64,000 bases of DNA from Chryseobacterium sp. E1. GTDB taxonomy: Bacteria > Bacteroidota > Bacteroidia > Flavobacteriales > Weeksellaceae. A program made the position numbers and the translations under genes. The stretch covers positions 2,790,001 through 2,854,000 of the forward strand of contig CP078104.1 of the NCBI GenBank assembly GCA_019203745.1. The letters run 5' to 3'. The notes beneath the pieces were generated by a model. The model was not told where the DNA came from. It was given only the letters and a program-made list of their open reading frames with translations, and made no database searches. Shown here piece by piece: positions 49,117 to 59,744 of this stretch (within the stretch, counting starts at the first letter, position 1; each line of letters starts with the position of its first letter).

Positions 49117-50526
49117 ATGAATGAACACTTGAAAAATGATTCAGCAAACATTGGATATCTGCTGAATATCATCAAAGAACAGGGCACAAATTACCTGAAT
49201 TCTATTGAAGAAAGATTAACATCAGTAATCAATAATAATACACTGGAAGAGCAGGATCTCCCGGAATCAGGATTCGGAACAGAAGAAGCTTTAAGGATTT
49301 TCAATGGAAAATTTGAACCGATCATGGTTGGATCCGGAGGACCGAGATATTGGGGATTTGTGACAGGAGGTGCTACACCGGCATCGGTAGCTGGTGACTG
49401 GCTGGCGACGGTTTATGATCAGAATACCCAGTCTGTAAAAGGGCAGGGAGATATTTCTGCAAACATAGAGATGGAAACCATACATCTTTTGCTTAAACTT
49501 CTTCAGCTTCCGGAAAGCTTTCTTGGAGGTTTTGTATCGGGAGCTACGATGTCTAATTTTACCTGTCTGGCTGTGGGTCGCCAATGGCTGGGAAAAGAAC
49601 AGGAAAGAGATATTGCGAAAGAAGGCGTTTCCGGAACGGCAAAGATACTTACTGCAACGCCACACTCATCTTCTATAAAATCATTGTCATTATTAGGGCT
49701 TGGCAGCAGTAATATTATTAAGATCAAAACCGAAGAAGGAAACCGGGAAGCCATTCATATCAAAGATCTGGAAGAAAATATTCTGAAGCTTAACGGTGAG
49801 CCATTTATTCTGATTTCAAGTGGAGGAACAGTAAATACTGTGGATTTTGATGATTTCAAAGCGATCAGCAGATTAAAAGAAAAATACAATTTCTGGTGGC
49901 ATATTGATGCTGCTTTCGGTGGTTTTGCAGCTTGTTCTGAAACTCATCAGCATCTTGTGGAAGGGTGGGAATATGCCGACAGTATTACAGTAGATTGTCA
50001 CAAATGGCTGAACGTACCTTATGAAAGTGCAGTATTCCTTATTAAAGAGCAATATAAAATTTTACAGGTAGAAACATTTCAGAATTCAAATGCTCCTTAT
50101 CTGGGAGATCCGTTGGAAAATTTCAGCTATTTGAATTTTCTTCCTGAAAATTCAAGACGGTTAAAGGCTCTTCCGGCCTGGTTTTCTCTCATGTCTTATG
50201 GGAAGAAAGGCTATCAGGAGATTGTAGATAATAACATAGCATGGGCCCAACAGTTTGGCCAGCTGATTGAAAATAGTGATGATTTTAAACTGCTGGCTCC
50301 GGTAAGATTGAATACGGTCTGTTTTACATTAAAAGATGATACAAGACAGGATGAGGTGGAGCAATTTTTGGAAAAGCTTAATAACACAGGAAAAGTTTTT
50401 ATGACACCTACTTTCTATAATCAGCATAAAGGAGTAAGAGCCGCCTTTGTAAACTGGATGACCGGTGAAAAAGATATCAGACAGGTATTTGATCTCATGA
50501 ATGAAATCATTACTGAAATAAAATAA
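49117..50526 (+). CDS. PLP-dependent group II decarboxylase
   Basis: Intact 469-residue fold-type I pyridoxal-phosphate enzyme of the group II amino-acid decarboxylase family, cytoplasmic. The N-terminal part has the glycine-rich FGTEEALRIFNGKFEPIMVG and GFVTGGATPASVAGDWLATV. The cofactor region has HIDAAFGGFAACSE, and the PLP lysine lies in SITVDCHKWLNVPYESAVFL (near residue 295). The substrate amino acid (aromatic, glutamate or aspartate-like) cannot be decided from these motifs. It is a single-gene unit with its own promoter box and terminator. Confidence 0.92.
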   Translation: MNEHLKNDSANIGYLLNIIKEQGTNYLNSIEERLTSVINNNTLEEQDLPESGFGTEEALRIFNGKFEPIMVGSGGPRYWGFVTGGATPASVAGDWLATVYDQNTQSVKGQGDISANIEMETIHLLLKLLQLPESFLGGFVSGATMSNFTCLAVGRQWLGKEQERDIAKEGVSGTAKILTATPHSSSIKSLSLLGLGSSNIIKIKTEEGNREAIHIKDLEENILKLNGEPFILISSGGTVNTVDFDDFKAISRLKEKYNFWWHIDAAFGGFAACSETHQHLVEGWEYADSITVDCHKWLNVPYESAVFLIKEQYKILQVETFQNSNAPYLGDPLENFSYLNFLPENSRRLKALPAWFSLMSYGKKGYQEIVDNNIAWAQQFGQLIENSDDFKLLAPVRLNTVCFTLKDDTRQDEVEQFLEKLNNTGKVFMTPTFYNQHKGVRAAFVNWMTGEKDIRQVFDLMNEIITEIK

Positions 50527-50533
50527 TATATTG

Positions 50534-50567
50534 AAAAGCCTGTGGATTAATATTCACAGGCTTATTT
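50534..50567. terminator. Bidirectional terminator between convergent genes
   Basis: AAGCCTGTG / CACAGGCTT stem with a 10-base loop and A/T tracts, overlapping the end of the ATP-binding gene. Confidence 0.85.
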
Positions 50568-51272
50568 TAACAGCAAATCACAGAACCAGAAAACATATTC
50601 GCTATCCTCTTCTTCGGTTGAGCTCTTAGGTTTAGGATAAGTCTTTTTGACTGTTTCTCCAATTTCAAACTGCACCAGATTTTTAAAAATAGGACCATCA
50701 AAAGTAAATGTATGAAACTCTCCGTTTTCTCCGCAAGGATCTACATTTTCAGGAAGATCATCAAGGAATTTCTCATCAATAATCCGGCCTGCAAAACTTT
50801 TATCAAGATAATTTCCGTTTACACAGGTTACAATGGTTTTAAAACCAAGATCTAAAAATTCACGGATGAGGTCAGAAGTATTCTGCTTCCAAAGGGGAAA
50901 TACGGCCTGCATTCCGATGGTATTCAACTGGTCTTCTCTGTATTTTCGCAGATCTTCCAAAAAAATATCCCCGAAAATAGAATGAGTAATGCCCTGAGCT
51001 TGAATTCCGGCCATTGTTGTACTCATGATTTGCTGGTATTCTTCCATTGACGGTTCTTTGGGAAGTTCCATTTTAATCAATGGAATTCCGAGACTTTCTG
51101 CCTGTTTTTCCAACAGAGAAACATGAACTCCATGCATGGAAATCCTTTGGAATTCTTCATTAATACTTGTAAGCAGTGTAGAAATCTCATATTGATCTTC
51201 CTGAAGTATTTTGTAGAGGGCAAGGGCAGAATCTTTTCCGCTGCTCCAGTTGAATAAAGCTTTTGGTTTCAT
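50562..51272 (-). CDS. Diphthine-ammonia-ligase-family ATP-binding protein
   Basis: Intact 236-residue member of the adenine-nucleotide alpha-hydrolase-like ATP_bind_4/Dph6 group. The P-loop-like SSGKDSALALYK is at residues 10-21. GVHVSLLEKQAESLGIPLIK, HSIFGDIFLEDLRKYREDQL and DPCGENGEFHTFTFDGPIF are diagnostic for the family. In archaea and eukaryotes the family amidates diphthine on EF2; bacteria lack diphthamide, so its bacterial function is undefined (probably amidation or thiolation of something else). Intact; single-gene unit. Confidence 0.92.
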   Translation of the reverse strand: MKPKALFNWSSGKDSALALYKILQEDQYEISTLLTSINEEFQRISMHGVHVSLLEKQAESLGIPLIKMELPKEPSMEEYQQIMSTTMAGIQAQGITHSIFGDIFLEDLRKYREDQLNTIGMQAVFPLWKQNTSDLIREFLDLGFKTIVTCVNGNYLDKSFAGRIIDEKFLDDLPENVDPCGENGEFHTFTFDGPIFKNLVQFEIGETVKKTYPKPKSSTEEEDSEYVFWFCDLLLK

Positions 51273-51281
51273 TTAAAAATA

Positions 51282-51308
51282 AAAATCTCCCAAAAATAAG
51301 GAGATTTT
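51282..51308. terminator. Terminator-like hairpin between the Dph6-like gene and the next gene
   Basis: AAAATCTCC / GGAGATTTT arms with a 9-base loop, in the gap upstream of the ATP-binding gene start and after the hypothetical gene's stop. Confidence 0.75.
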
Positions 51309-51313
51309 ATGGC

Positions 51314-52370
51314 TTAATAATTTTTGTTTTGAATTTCTTTGATTGGAATAAATCCACCATTAAAGTAATCAATCTTCATTTCAAAAGGATAGGCCGGATT
51401 GCTCATGATCAAAACACCAATTGCTCCAAAAAATGCAGCTCCGGTTAGCATCATGCTTCCGGCATTGGGATTAGACCTTATTTTTCCGATAAAATAGTAA
51501 TCATTATCTCTTTTTATTGCCTTCGTAAAAAGGTTTTCTATGGAAAGGTAGATATACGGCTCTCCTTTATATACAATAGCATAAATATCGCCTTTTTGAT
51601 TTCCTTTTCTTTGCCATCTGCCATTTCATAGATTCTTACAATTTTGGGAGCATTTCCGTAGAATTTGACATTTGTAATTTCCTGGTCAGGCTGCTGATTT
51701 TTTAAAGCGTTGTAATTTTTATATACTCCGTCCTTCAGCTGAGGTGAATTGTAAAAACTGATTGACTGCTTAGCTGTATCATCAAAAGTCATTACTTGTT
51801 CCATCGTATAATGATTGTTTGTTTCAGGCTTTTTAGATGCATTTTTACTGATGAAATCTACGAGCATTTCACTTCCTTTTTCTAGCGTTTTTGCGGTAAC
51901 ATCTGTTGCTTTGATATCAATTACTGTATCAGTTTGATCTATCAAAGAGTAAGTCTCATCATTATTTTTTGAAAATAGAAATCCCTGAAAATAGCAGTAT
52001 CCATGTTCACTGAGTTTGGCAGTAACCTCCGCAAAGTATAATTGTTTCAGGTACAGAACCATTGTTCCTTCTTCGTATCATCTCCATTGATGCTGTTCAG
52101 TATACTTTGGAATTGGCTTGATATGCTTGACGTGGGAATCACTTTAGCTTTGGCATTCAACATTCCCTGCTGTACAATTCCTAAAGAAGTGGTATCTTCT
52201 CTTTTATCAATAAGTTTTATCGTTTTATAATAGCTTTTCTCCAGCTTGTGGGTGGGAAGACTTATGGTAAATGGTTCGGTACGTTTCTGGCTCCATAAAG
52301 CAGATGTAAGACAAATGATGACTAAGAATAGGATTTTCTCAAAATTAATTTTCATGATTATGTTTTTCAT
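51314..52370 (-). CDS. Exported hypothetical protein (frameshifts)
   Basis: About 352 residues read across breaks near 52062 and 51595. N-terminal signal MKNIIMKINFEKILFLVIIC (the MKINFEK start 15 bases in is the alternative). Central segment EKSYYKTIKLIDKREDTTSL, then CYFQGFLFSKNNDETYSLID; the C-terminal part, in the corrected frame, has IKKGDIYAIVYKGEPYIYLS and a membrane segment SMMLTGAAFFGAIGVLIM. The family is not one I recognise; export and a likely C-terminal anchor are the supportable points. It lies 90 bp after the icmF end. Confidence 0.7.
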
Positions 52371-52402
52371 TATTAATTAGTTTTAAAATTAAAAATACAA
52401 AA

Positions 52403-52429
52403 AAACCTCAAAGAAATCCTTTAAGGTTT
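52403..52429. terminator. Terminator between icmF and the hypothetical gene
   Basis: AAACCTCAAAG / CTTTAAGGTTT arms with one mismatch, AT-rich flanks; in the gap after icmF on the minus strand. Confidence 0.7.
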
Positions 52430-52459
52430 AATTTATAAAAAATGTCTGCCAAGTATGGC

Positions 52460-55400
52460 TTACATATTTCTTCTGTACTTACCACCCACTTCAAACAAAG
52501 CGTTGGTGATCTGTCCTAAAGAGCAGTATTTCACAGCGTCCATCATCACTTCGAATAAGTTCTGCTGGTTGATGGCAGCATGCTGTAATGTTCTCAATGC
52601 TTCTTCAGATTTACTTTCATTCGCTTTCTGGAAGTTATGAAGAAACTCGATCTGAGCCTGCTTTTCTTCTTCGGTAGAACGGATGACCTCGCCGGGAAGG
52701 ACAGTTGGAGAACCGTCTTTTCCTAAGAAAGTATTTACCCCGATGATCGGATATTCTCCTGTGTGCTTCAGCCATTCGTAATGCATAGATTCTTCCTGGA
52801 TTTTCGAACGCTGGTACATGGTTTCCATGGCGCCGAGAACACCACCTCTTTCAGTGATTCTGTCGAATTCTGTGTATACCGCTTCTTCTACAAGATCCGT
52901 TAATTCTTCAATGATAAATGATCCCTGAAGCGGATTCTCATTTTTAGCCAATCCTAATTCCTTATTGATAATTAACTGGATTGCCATTGCTCTCCTTACC
53001 GATTGCTCAGTAGGAGTCGTGATCGCCTCGTCATAAGCATTCGTGTGAAGGGAATTACAGTTGTCATAGATCGCATAAAGCGCCTGAAGCGTCGTTCTGA
53101 TATCATTGAAATCAATTTCCTGAGCATGCAGAGAACGTCCTGAAGTCTGAATGTGGTATTTCAGCATCTGGCTTCTTTCATCAGCTCCGTATTTTAATTT
53201 CATAGCTTTTGCCCAGATTCTTCTTGCTACACGTCCGATTACTGAATACTCAGGGTCGATACCGTTGGAGAAGAAGAAAGATAAGTTGGGTGCAAAATCA
53301 TTGATATCCATTCCTCTTGACAAATAGTATTCCACATAGGTGAAACCATTGGCCAATGTAAATGCCAGCTGGGAAACAGGATTGGCACCTGCTTCAGCAA
53401 TGTGATATCCGGAAATGGAAACAGAATAGAAGTTTCTTACTTTTTCTTTGATGAAATACTCCTGAACGTCACCCATTAATCTTAGAGCAAATTCAGTAGA
53501 GAAGATGCAGGTATTCTGAGCTTGGTCCTCTTTTAAAATATCAGCCTGAACGGTACCACGTACAGTAGCAATTGTTTTAGCTTTGATTTCTGCATATACA
53601 TCAGCAGGAATAATTTCATCACCGGTAAGTCCTAAAAGTTGTAGTCCTAAACCGTTGTTGGAAGGAGGAAGTTCACCGTTGTATTTCGGTCTTTCCAAAC
53701 CTTTATCATCGAATTTTTCTTTAAGCTTAGCTTCTACTTTAGCTTCTAAACCGTTCTCTTTAATGTATTTTTCTACATTCTGATCAATAGCAGCATTCAT
53801 AAAGAAAGCTAATAGCATTGGTGCAGGACCGTTGATCGTCATGGAAACGGATGTCAATGCATTCACCAGATCAAATCCGGAGTATAGTTTTTTCGCATCA
53901 TCTAAAGTGGCGATAGAAACTCCTGCATTTCCGATCTTACCATAAATATCCGGTGGTAAAGCGGGATCCTGGCCATATAGTGTCACAGAGTCAAAAGCCG
54001 TAGATAAACGTTTTGCAGGCATTTCTGCAGAAACGTAGTGGAATCTTCTGTTGGTTCTTTCCGGACCTCCTTCTCCTGCGAACATCCTTGTAGGATCTTC
54101 ACCGGTTCTTTTGAAAGGATAAATTCCTGCGGTGTAGGGAAGCTTCCCGGAAGGTTTTCCTGGCCTTTCCATTGGATCAGATCACCCCAGTCGTTATATT
54201 TTGGTAATGCAATTTTCGGAATTCTCAAATGAGACAGGGATTCTGTAGACGTTTCAACTTTGATTTCCTTTCCTCTTACGAAATAGGAGTAAAACTCTTC
54301 ATGGAAAGCCTTTTTCGTATCATCCCATGTTTTAAGGAAATCAATATTTTCCTGCTGAAGTTCTTTTTCTGCCTTCTGATATTCAGCTTCTAAAACTTCA
54401 TTGGAAAGGATCTTTTTACCCCTTCAATATGATACATTTTTCTGGCCAGTTCAGCCTGCTTCTCAATGTTGGCATCATATTGTTTGTTGTTTTCTACAAT
54501 TTCAGACAGGTAACGCACTCTTTTCGGAGGAATAATCGTTACTTCTTCCGTAACTTCTTGTTCTACAAAAGTTTTTAAATTTAAATCTGAAAACTTATCG
54601 TTTACTTTTGAAACTAATCTGTTGTATAATTCTGTTGTTCCATGATCATTAAACTGAGATGCTTTAGTTGCGTACACCGGCATATCGTCTAACGGACTTT
54701 CCCATAAAAGGTGGTTTCTCTGGAACTGTTTTCTTACTGCCTGAAGGGCATCAAGAGCTCCTCTTTTGTCAGATTTATTTAAAGCTACAAGATCTGCGTA
54801 GTCCAGCATGTCAATTTTTTCAAGCTGCGTAGAGGCACCATATTCCGGAGTCATTACATACATGGATACATCAGCAAAATCAGAAACTTCAGACCCGGAC
54901 TGCCCGATCCCGGAAGTCTCAAGAATGATCACGTCCGGATGGGCCAGTTTCAATACATTCAATGCAGAATGAATGAACGGAGAAACGGAAACGTTATTTT
55001 CTCTGGTCGCCATAGAACGCATATAGACTCTTGGGTCATTGATCGCATTCATACGGATTCTGTCCCCAGAAGTGCCCCTCCGGTCTTCTTTTTCGAAGGG
55101 TCAATGGAGATAATTGCTATTTTTTTATCGGTGTTGGAACGTAAGAATCTTCTTACCAATTCATCTGTCAATGAAGATTTTCCGGCTCCACCGGTACCTG
55201 TGATACCGATAATAGGGATATTCAGGTGTTTTGATTCTTCATCGATAGCTTTTACCAATTCAGGTTTTTCTTCTGAAAAGTTTTCAACAGCGGAGATGAT
55301 CTGTGCAATGCTTGAAGGATTTTCAAAACTGATATCAGCCAGATCTTTTGCCGTAACATCTTTCCCTGTTGCAAAATCCGATCTGTGTACCAGATCATCG

Positions 55401-55802
55401 ATCATTCCTGCAGACCCAGCTCACGACCGTCATCCGGAGAATAAATCCTGTCGATCCCATAAGACATAAGGTCTTTGATTTCTTCCGGAAGGATTACACC
55501 GCCACCACCGCCAAAAATTTTGATCTGTGGAGAGTTTTCTCTCTAAGAAGGTCATAGATATATTTAAAATATTCATTGTGACCACCCTGATAGGAGGTTA
55601 ATGCAATAGCATTGGCATCTTCCTGGATTGCTGTGTTTACAACTTCTTCTGCTGATTTGTCATGTCCTAAATGAATCACTTCGCATCCTGTGCCCTGAAT
55701 GACACGACGCATAATATTGATCGCAGCATCATGGCCGTCAAATAAAGACGCAGCTGTTACGATTCTTACCTTATTGGTTGGAGTATATTTTTGGGTTTCC
55801 AT
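52460..55802 (-). CDS. icmF: Fused isobutyryl-CoA mutase (IcmF-type methylmalonyl-CoA mutase family) (frameshifts)
   Basis: About 1,114 residues, in the IcmF arrangement. Residues 1-140: B12-binding domain ([20 protein letters not shown]; the DGHD site and [18 protein letters not shown]). Residues ~150-420: MeaB-type GTPase chaperone ([20 protein letters not shown], a P-loop; [17 protein letters not shown]). Residues ~530-1114: mutase TIM-barrel ([46 protein letters not shown]). Adenosylcobalamin-dependent interconversion of isobutyryl-CoA and butyryl-CoA, with built-in GTPase repair function, is the known role of this fusion. Breaks near 55535, 55403, 55075 and 54413-54225. The fused order (not separate MutA/MutB or MeaB) identifies IcmF; the exact acyl-CoA preference is not verifiable by eye. 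Confidence 0.9.
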
Positions 55803-55829
55803 AAAAATTCTAGAAAGTTTCTAAGTTTT

Positions 55830-55837
55830 CAAATATA
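55830..55837 (-). promoter_or_regulatory. icmF -7 promoter box (TATATTTG)
   Basis: Minus-strand TAnnTTTG match 27 bases before the icmF start, with TTG about 16 bases further upstream. Confidence 0.5.
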
Positions 55838-56033
55838 ATAATAAAAAAACAACCCTGTGTTTGATTTTATTGTTTTGATTATCAATTTAGTATGTTGGGT
55901 TATTTAATAATATGTCTCCAATTTCAGGTTTGAGAATTTCAAAGTTCACAGGTTCGGTAGTTACAGAATTAAAAAGACTTGCAGGATTTTGTTTACGAAT
56001 CGGCAGATCGGCCTTTACTCAAATTAAAATCTT

Positions 56034-56041
56034 TACTTTTG
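56034..56041 (+). promoter_or_regulatory. -7 promoter box (TACTTTTG) that fixes the start of the next gene
   Basis: Lies inside the longer reading frame beginning at 55912 and 18 bases before the ATG at 56059, so transcription cannot cover the longer start. Confidence 0.6.
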
Positions 56042-56058
56042 CACCATATTTTACAGAC

Positions 56059-56391
56059 ATGCAAAAAGCGTTGATATATTTCGCATTGGGAACAGTAGTA
56101 AGTTTCCTGATCAATTATTTCTTTTTAAGTTCAGAGAATATCGGCCTGGAACTTTATTATGCAGTGGCCTTTGGAGCTGCCTGGGGCGTTGCGTATTATC
56201 TGGATACTCCGGATTTTACATTGCCTAAAAAACTGGGACTGTCTTTTGTAGTGATGGGAATTCTGGTTCTGGTGGGAACTTTAATTTTTAAGCTTGAACT
56301 GGCCATTCCATCCATCCTGAAATTTTCAATGGTCTTTGTCGCCTATTATCTTATTGCAAGTTTCAGAGGAACTAAATCATTAAGAAAATAA
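56059..56391 (+). CDS. Small integral membrane protein
   Basis: 110 residues from MQKALIYFALGTVVSFLINY. Four hydrophobic segments (ALIYFALGTVVSFLINYFFL, LYYAVAFGAAWGVAYYL, LGLSFVVMGILVLVGTLIF, ILKFSMVFVAYYLIASF) span nearly the entire length, and the C-terminus is basic (RGTKSLRK). The ATG at 55912 is rejected, because a canonical promoter box (56034-56041) lies between the two possible starts. No family I recognise. Single gene with terminator. Confidence 0.75.
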   Translation: MQKALIYFALGTVVSFLINYFFLSSENIGLELYYAVAFGAAWGVAYYLDTPDFTLPKKLGLSFVVMGILVLVGTLIFKLELAIPSILKFSMVFVAYYLIASFRGTKSLRK

Positions 56392-56399
56392 ACTAAAAG

Positions 56400-56429
56400 A
56401 ATAAGGCTGTCCAATGTGACAGCCTTATT
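56400..56429. terminator. Bidirectional terminator between convergent genes
   Basis: AATAAGGCTGTC / GACAGCCTTATT stem, 6-base loop. Shares the GGCTGTC core with the terminators at 26183 and 44368. Confidence 0.88.
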
Positions 56430-56434
56430 TTTAT

Positions 56435-57521
56435 TTAATGAATCATCATAAAACTTATCAGCGCCAGACCTGTAAGTAAGAACATAAAGGCAAAGAAATT
56501 AATCATCAGTAATATTATACCAACAAAAAGACTTACAATCCCGTGTGCATGATAAACCCGTCTGTGAGCAATAAAGAAATATCCCATGCTGTATGTTATA
56601 AGTACTGTCATTACTAAGTATAAAAGAGCATTAAGTACTTTAATCTCCGTTAATGCAGCCAATTTTCCAAGCAGGAATATCAGCAGAATAGTGAGCAGCA
56701 GAAAAGAGAAATAATGAAGTGTAAAGATTCCATGATCAAAATACCACCATTTTTTCTTACTGTGAAATACCCATAGAAAGAATGCAAACAAAGGAAGATA
56801 AATGAAAAGGGCCTTAGGCAGATTGTGGAAGGATTTTTCGATCATACCGTTCATAATCTCCTTTTTGTGATCCCGTGATCTCTGAGTTCGTAGAATTTAT
56901 GAACTACCGGTGTCTGAATAAAATCAAAAAAGCCGGGATTTTTAGCAATGGCAGAATCATAGGATTTCTTTGTATTGTACATTCCGGATCCGGTCTCTAT
57001 TGTTTTGTCCATATCCATTATTTCTTCTATATCAGCAGAATCAGGAATTGCTTTTAGACTTTTAATGGCAAGAGAATCTTCTTGAGTCAGAATTTTTTTG
57101 GCTTCTATGCTGTCTATCAGTTTTTGTGTCCCAACAGGCTTGGATATTTTTAAAAGGCCGGTTTTGCCATGTTCTTCACTTTTTTGATCTGAAGAACCGA
57201 TATTCACCATAGGAAAGAGGGCAAATACAAAAACGTAATAAAACTGACGAAAATATACAATTTAACAGGTGGTACAAATATTTGTCTTTTTCCCTGTAAA
57301 TAAGTGTTGGTAAGTTTTCCCGGTCTGAACAGCAGATTTTTTACAGTTCCCCAAAACTGGCCGTCATAATGTGTAAAATCTTCAATGAAATGGGTAAACA
57401 GAAAGTAGAATGGCTGACGCCTTTCGATATTTTCCTGTCCGCAGTGGGGGCAGAAGCGTTCTTCTACCTGGTGTCCGCAGTTCAGGCAGGTCTTATCTTC
57501 TCGGATTTTTCCGTGACTCAT
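56435..57521 (-). CDS. DUF3667 zinc-ribbon membrane protein (frameshifts)
   Basis: About 362 residues joined across breaks near 57213 and 56858. The N-terminus has a zinc-ribbon CLNCGHQVEERFCPHCGQEN (residues 12-31) and DFTHYDGQFWGTVKNLLFRP (near 48-67), the diagnostic DUF3667 region. A polar central stretch (about 100-220) is followed by four hydrophobic segments (ALFIYLPLFAFFLWVF; FSFLLLTILLIFLLGKLAAL; ALLYLVMTVLITYSMGYFF; VGIILLMINFFAFMFLLTGL). Function unknown. Single gene. Confidence 0.87.
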
Positions 57522-57879
57522 GGGTAAAACGTTTGGCGCAAATATAATTATTTCAATATATAAAATAATGATATCACTAAGCTTTTGCGAAAATCTTTAA
57601 AGTAAATTTAACAGAGAAGGATTTTGGGATAAAAAAGAGTTGAGGAACAAACTCTTTATTTACCATTTGTATTTTTAGAATCTTCTAGACGTTTTTTCAT
57701 CGCACAACATTTTACAAGATTTATGCCAAAAGCTTAATTAATGTTAAAATCTATGGCTAGAGGGCTGAACAGCAGATATTCTATAGATTAAATAAAATAT
57801 GTTTTTTCATTACAAAAATAATTTGTACCTTTGCACACCCTTTTAGGGGTAAATTATGTTTAATCTTTAACTAAAACGT
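57522..57879 (+). other. Intergenic region upstream of rplM (358 bp) with promoter
   Basis: Gene-free. Contains a -7 box TACCTTTG at 57826-57833 for the rplM operon and a small CCC...GGGG hairpin-like leader at about 57837-57850. I see no gene in the rest; the low-complexity AT-rich tracts around 57540-57700 are unremarkable. Confidence 0.6.
57826..57833 (+). promoter_or_regulatory. -7 promoter box of the rplM-rpsI-rpsB region
   Basis: TACCTTTG, TAnnTTTG consensus, about 47 bases before the GTG start of rplM. The leader includes ACCCTTTTAGGGGT, which could form a small hairpin. Confidence 0.55.
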
Positions 57880-58335
57880 GTGAATACATTAAGTTACAAA
57901 ACTGTTTCAGCGAACAAAGCTACTGCTAATAAAGAATGGGTTGTGGTAGACGCTGAAGGACAGCCGTTAGGAAGACTAGCTTCTACGGTTGCAAAGATTT
58001 TGAGAGGTAAGCACAAAACGAATTTTACACCTCACGTAGATTGTGGTGATAACGTAATCGTTTTGAATGCTGGGAAAATTACACTTTCCGGAAACAAGTG
58101 GGCTGATAAGACTTATATCTGGCATACAGGATACCCTGGTGGACAGAAGTCTATGACTGCGGCTGAACTTCAAAAGAAAGATTCTTTAAAGGTATTAGAG
58201 AAGTCTGTAAAAGGTATGTTGCCTAAAAACAGATTAGGTGCTGCTATCCTTAAGAACCTTTATTTATATGAAGGAACTGAGCACAAACATGAAGCTCAAC
58301 AGCCTAAAACAATTAATGTTAACGAATTTAAATAA
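57880..58335 (+). CDS. rplM: 50S ribosomal protein L13
   Basis: 151-residue ribosomal protein L13, intact. Reads MNTLSYKTVSANKATANKEW and continues with WVVVDAEGQPLGRLASTVAK, HTGYPGGQKSMTA and MLPKNRLGAAILKNLYLY, all family signatures. The start is GTG (57880-57882), because the ATG-less 5' end starts exactly at the family N-terminus; the upstream ATG at 57856 is out of frame. First gene of the L13-S9 pair, followed by rpsI after 6 bp. Confidence 0.97.
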   Translation: MNTLSYKTVSANKATANKEWVVVDAEGQPLGRLASTVAKILRGKHKTNFTPHVDCGDNVIVLNAGKITLSGNKWADKTYIWHTGYPGGQKSMTAAELQKKDSLKVLEKSVKGMLPKNRLGAAILKNLYLYEGTEHKHEAQQPKTINVNEFK

Positions 58336-58341
58336 TTAATT

Positions 58342-58726
58342 ATGTCTATAGTTCACAAAATCGGAAGAAAAAACTTCTGTAGCTAGAGTTTATGTAAAAC
58401 CAGGTTCTGGAAACATTACAGTAAACGGTAAAGATGCTAAAGAATATTTCTCTACAGACGTGATGGTTTACAAATTAAACCAACCGTTCATCCTTTCTGA
58501 GACTGTTGGTCAGTACGACGTTACCGTAAACGTATTCGGTGGTGGAAATACAGGTCAGGCAGAAGCTATCAGATTAGGTATTTCAAGAGCTTTATGCGAA
58601 ATCAACGCTGAGTTCAGATTAGCATTGAAGCCAGCTGGTTTACTTACAAGAGACGCAAGAATGGTGGAAAGAAAGAAGCCAGGTCAGAAAAAAGCAAGAA
58701 AGAGATTCCAATTCTCAAAACGTTAA
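58342..58726 (+). CDS. rpsI: 30S ribosomal protein S9 (N-terminal frameshift)
   Basis: About 128 residues, cytoplasmic ribosomal protein S9. The N-terminus MSIVHKIGR leads, after restoring two bases near 58366, into the family pattern [40 protein letters not shown] and [20 protein letters not shown] are further family signatures, and the C-terminal RKRFQFSKR tail contacts the P-site tRNA in ribosomes. The break is in an essential single-copy gene, so it is almost certainly a sequence error. Six bases after rplM, in the standard L13-S9 arrangement. Confidence 0.97.
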
Positions 58727-58736
58727 GAATTGCGAT

Positions 58737-58832
58737 AAGCTTAAAGCAATATGCAATAAGCTTTTTGAAAAACTTATTAAAATTTTTAATTCGCTTCAAA
58801 GCCTATGGCTTACTGCCTGAAGCTTAAAGCAA
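58737..58832 (+). repeat. Short direct repeats in the rpsI-rpsB gap
   Basis: The 13-mer AAGCTTAAAGCAA occurs at 58737-58749 and 58820-58832, with related AAGCTT and GCAATAAGC words between. It lies in the 203-bp gap that would be the rpsB leader if the two genes are co-transcribed. Confidence 0.5.
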
Positions 58833-58929
58833 AAATTGCCCGTTACGTTTAGCATCCAAACGCTTCTCCCATCTAAAGAAGTTGTTGATTGTTTAAAAGA
58901 CGGAAAGTAAACTAACAAAAACAGAAAAC

Positions 58930-59689
58930 ATGGCAAAAGCAAATGTAAAAGACCTTTTAGAGGCTGGTGTACACTTCGGTCACATGACTAGAAAGTGGAA
59001 CCCAAATATGGCTCCATACATTTTTATGGAGAAAACGGTATTCACATTGTAGACTTACATAAAACAGCAGTTAAATTGGATGAAGCGTGCAGCGCTTTAG
59101 AAAAATTAACTTCTGCAGGTAAAAAGTTCTTTTCGTAGCTACTAAGAAACAAGCGAAAGAAGTAGTTGCAAAACACGCTTCTGAACTTAATATGCCTTAT
59201 ATTACAGAAAGATGGCCAGGTGGTATGTTAACGAACTTCGTTACTATCAGAAAGGCTGTAAAGAAGATGAATGCTATCGACAAAATGAAAAAAGACGGTA
59301 CGTTCGAAACTTTATCTAAAAAAGAAAGATTACAAGTTGACAGACAAAGAGCTAACCTTGAGAAGAACTTAGGTTCTATCGCTGACATGGTGAGACTTCC
59401 ATCTGCTGTATTTGTAGTTGATATCTTAAGAGAGCACATCGCAGTAACTGAAGCTAAGAAACTAGGTATTCCAGTTTTCGGTATTGTTGATACGAACTCT
59501 GACCCAAGAAAAGTTGACTTCGTTATCCCAGGAAACGATGATGCTTCTAAGTCTATTGATATGATCCTTAGCGTAGTTTCTGAATCTATCAAAGAAGGTC
59601 AGTCTCAAAGAAAAGCTGATAAAGAAAAATCTAAAGAAGAAGGAGAAAAAGTATCTGCTGATACAGATGCTGATTTCGATGCTGAATAA
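58930..59689 (+). CDS. rpsB: 30S ribosomal protein S2 (frameshifts)
   Basis: About 254 residues. [32 protein letters not shown] and (restored) [20 protein letters not shown], then [20 protein letters not shown] and [20 protein letters not shown] are S2 signatures. Two bases are missing: one A near 59033 and one near 59125; the corrections give continuous sequence. Acidic C-terminal tail ([10 protein letters not shown]). Essential gene, so the breaks are treated as sequence errors. It may be co-transcribed with rplM-rpsI; the elongation factor gene tsf usually follows, but here the next gene is unrelated and follows a strong terminator. Confidence 0.97.
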
Positions 59690-59712
59690 TTAAAGATTTT
59701 CTTTAATATAGG

Positions 59713-59744
59713 AAAAACGCTGAACTTAGGTTCAGCGTTTTTTT
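59713..59744 (+). terminator. Terminator of rpsB
   Basis: AAAACGCTGAAC / GTTCAGCG stem with T-tract, 24 bp after the rpsB stop. Confidence 0.9.

Noticed and set aside
55912..56058. N-terminal extension of the small membrane protein from the ATG at 55912
   Set aside because: A canonical TACTTTTG promoter box at 56034-56041 lies inside it, and the extension has no membrane-protein character.
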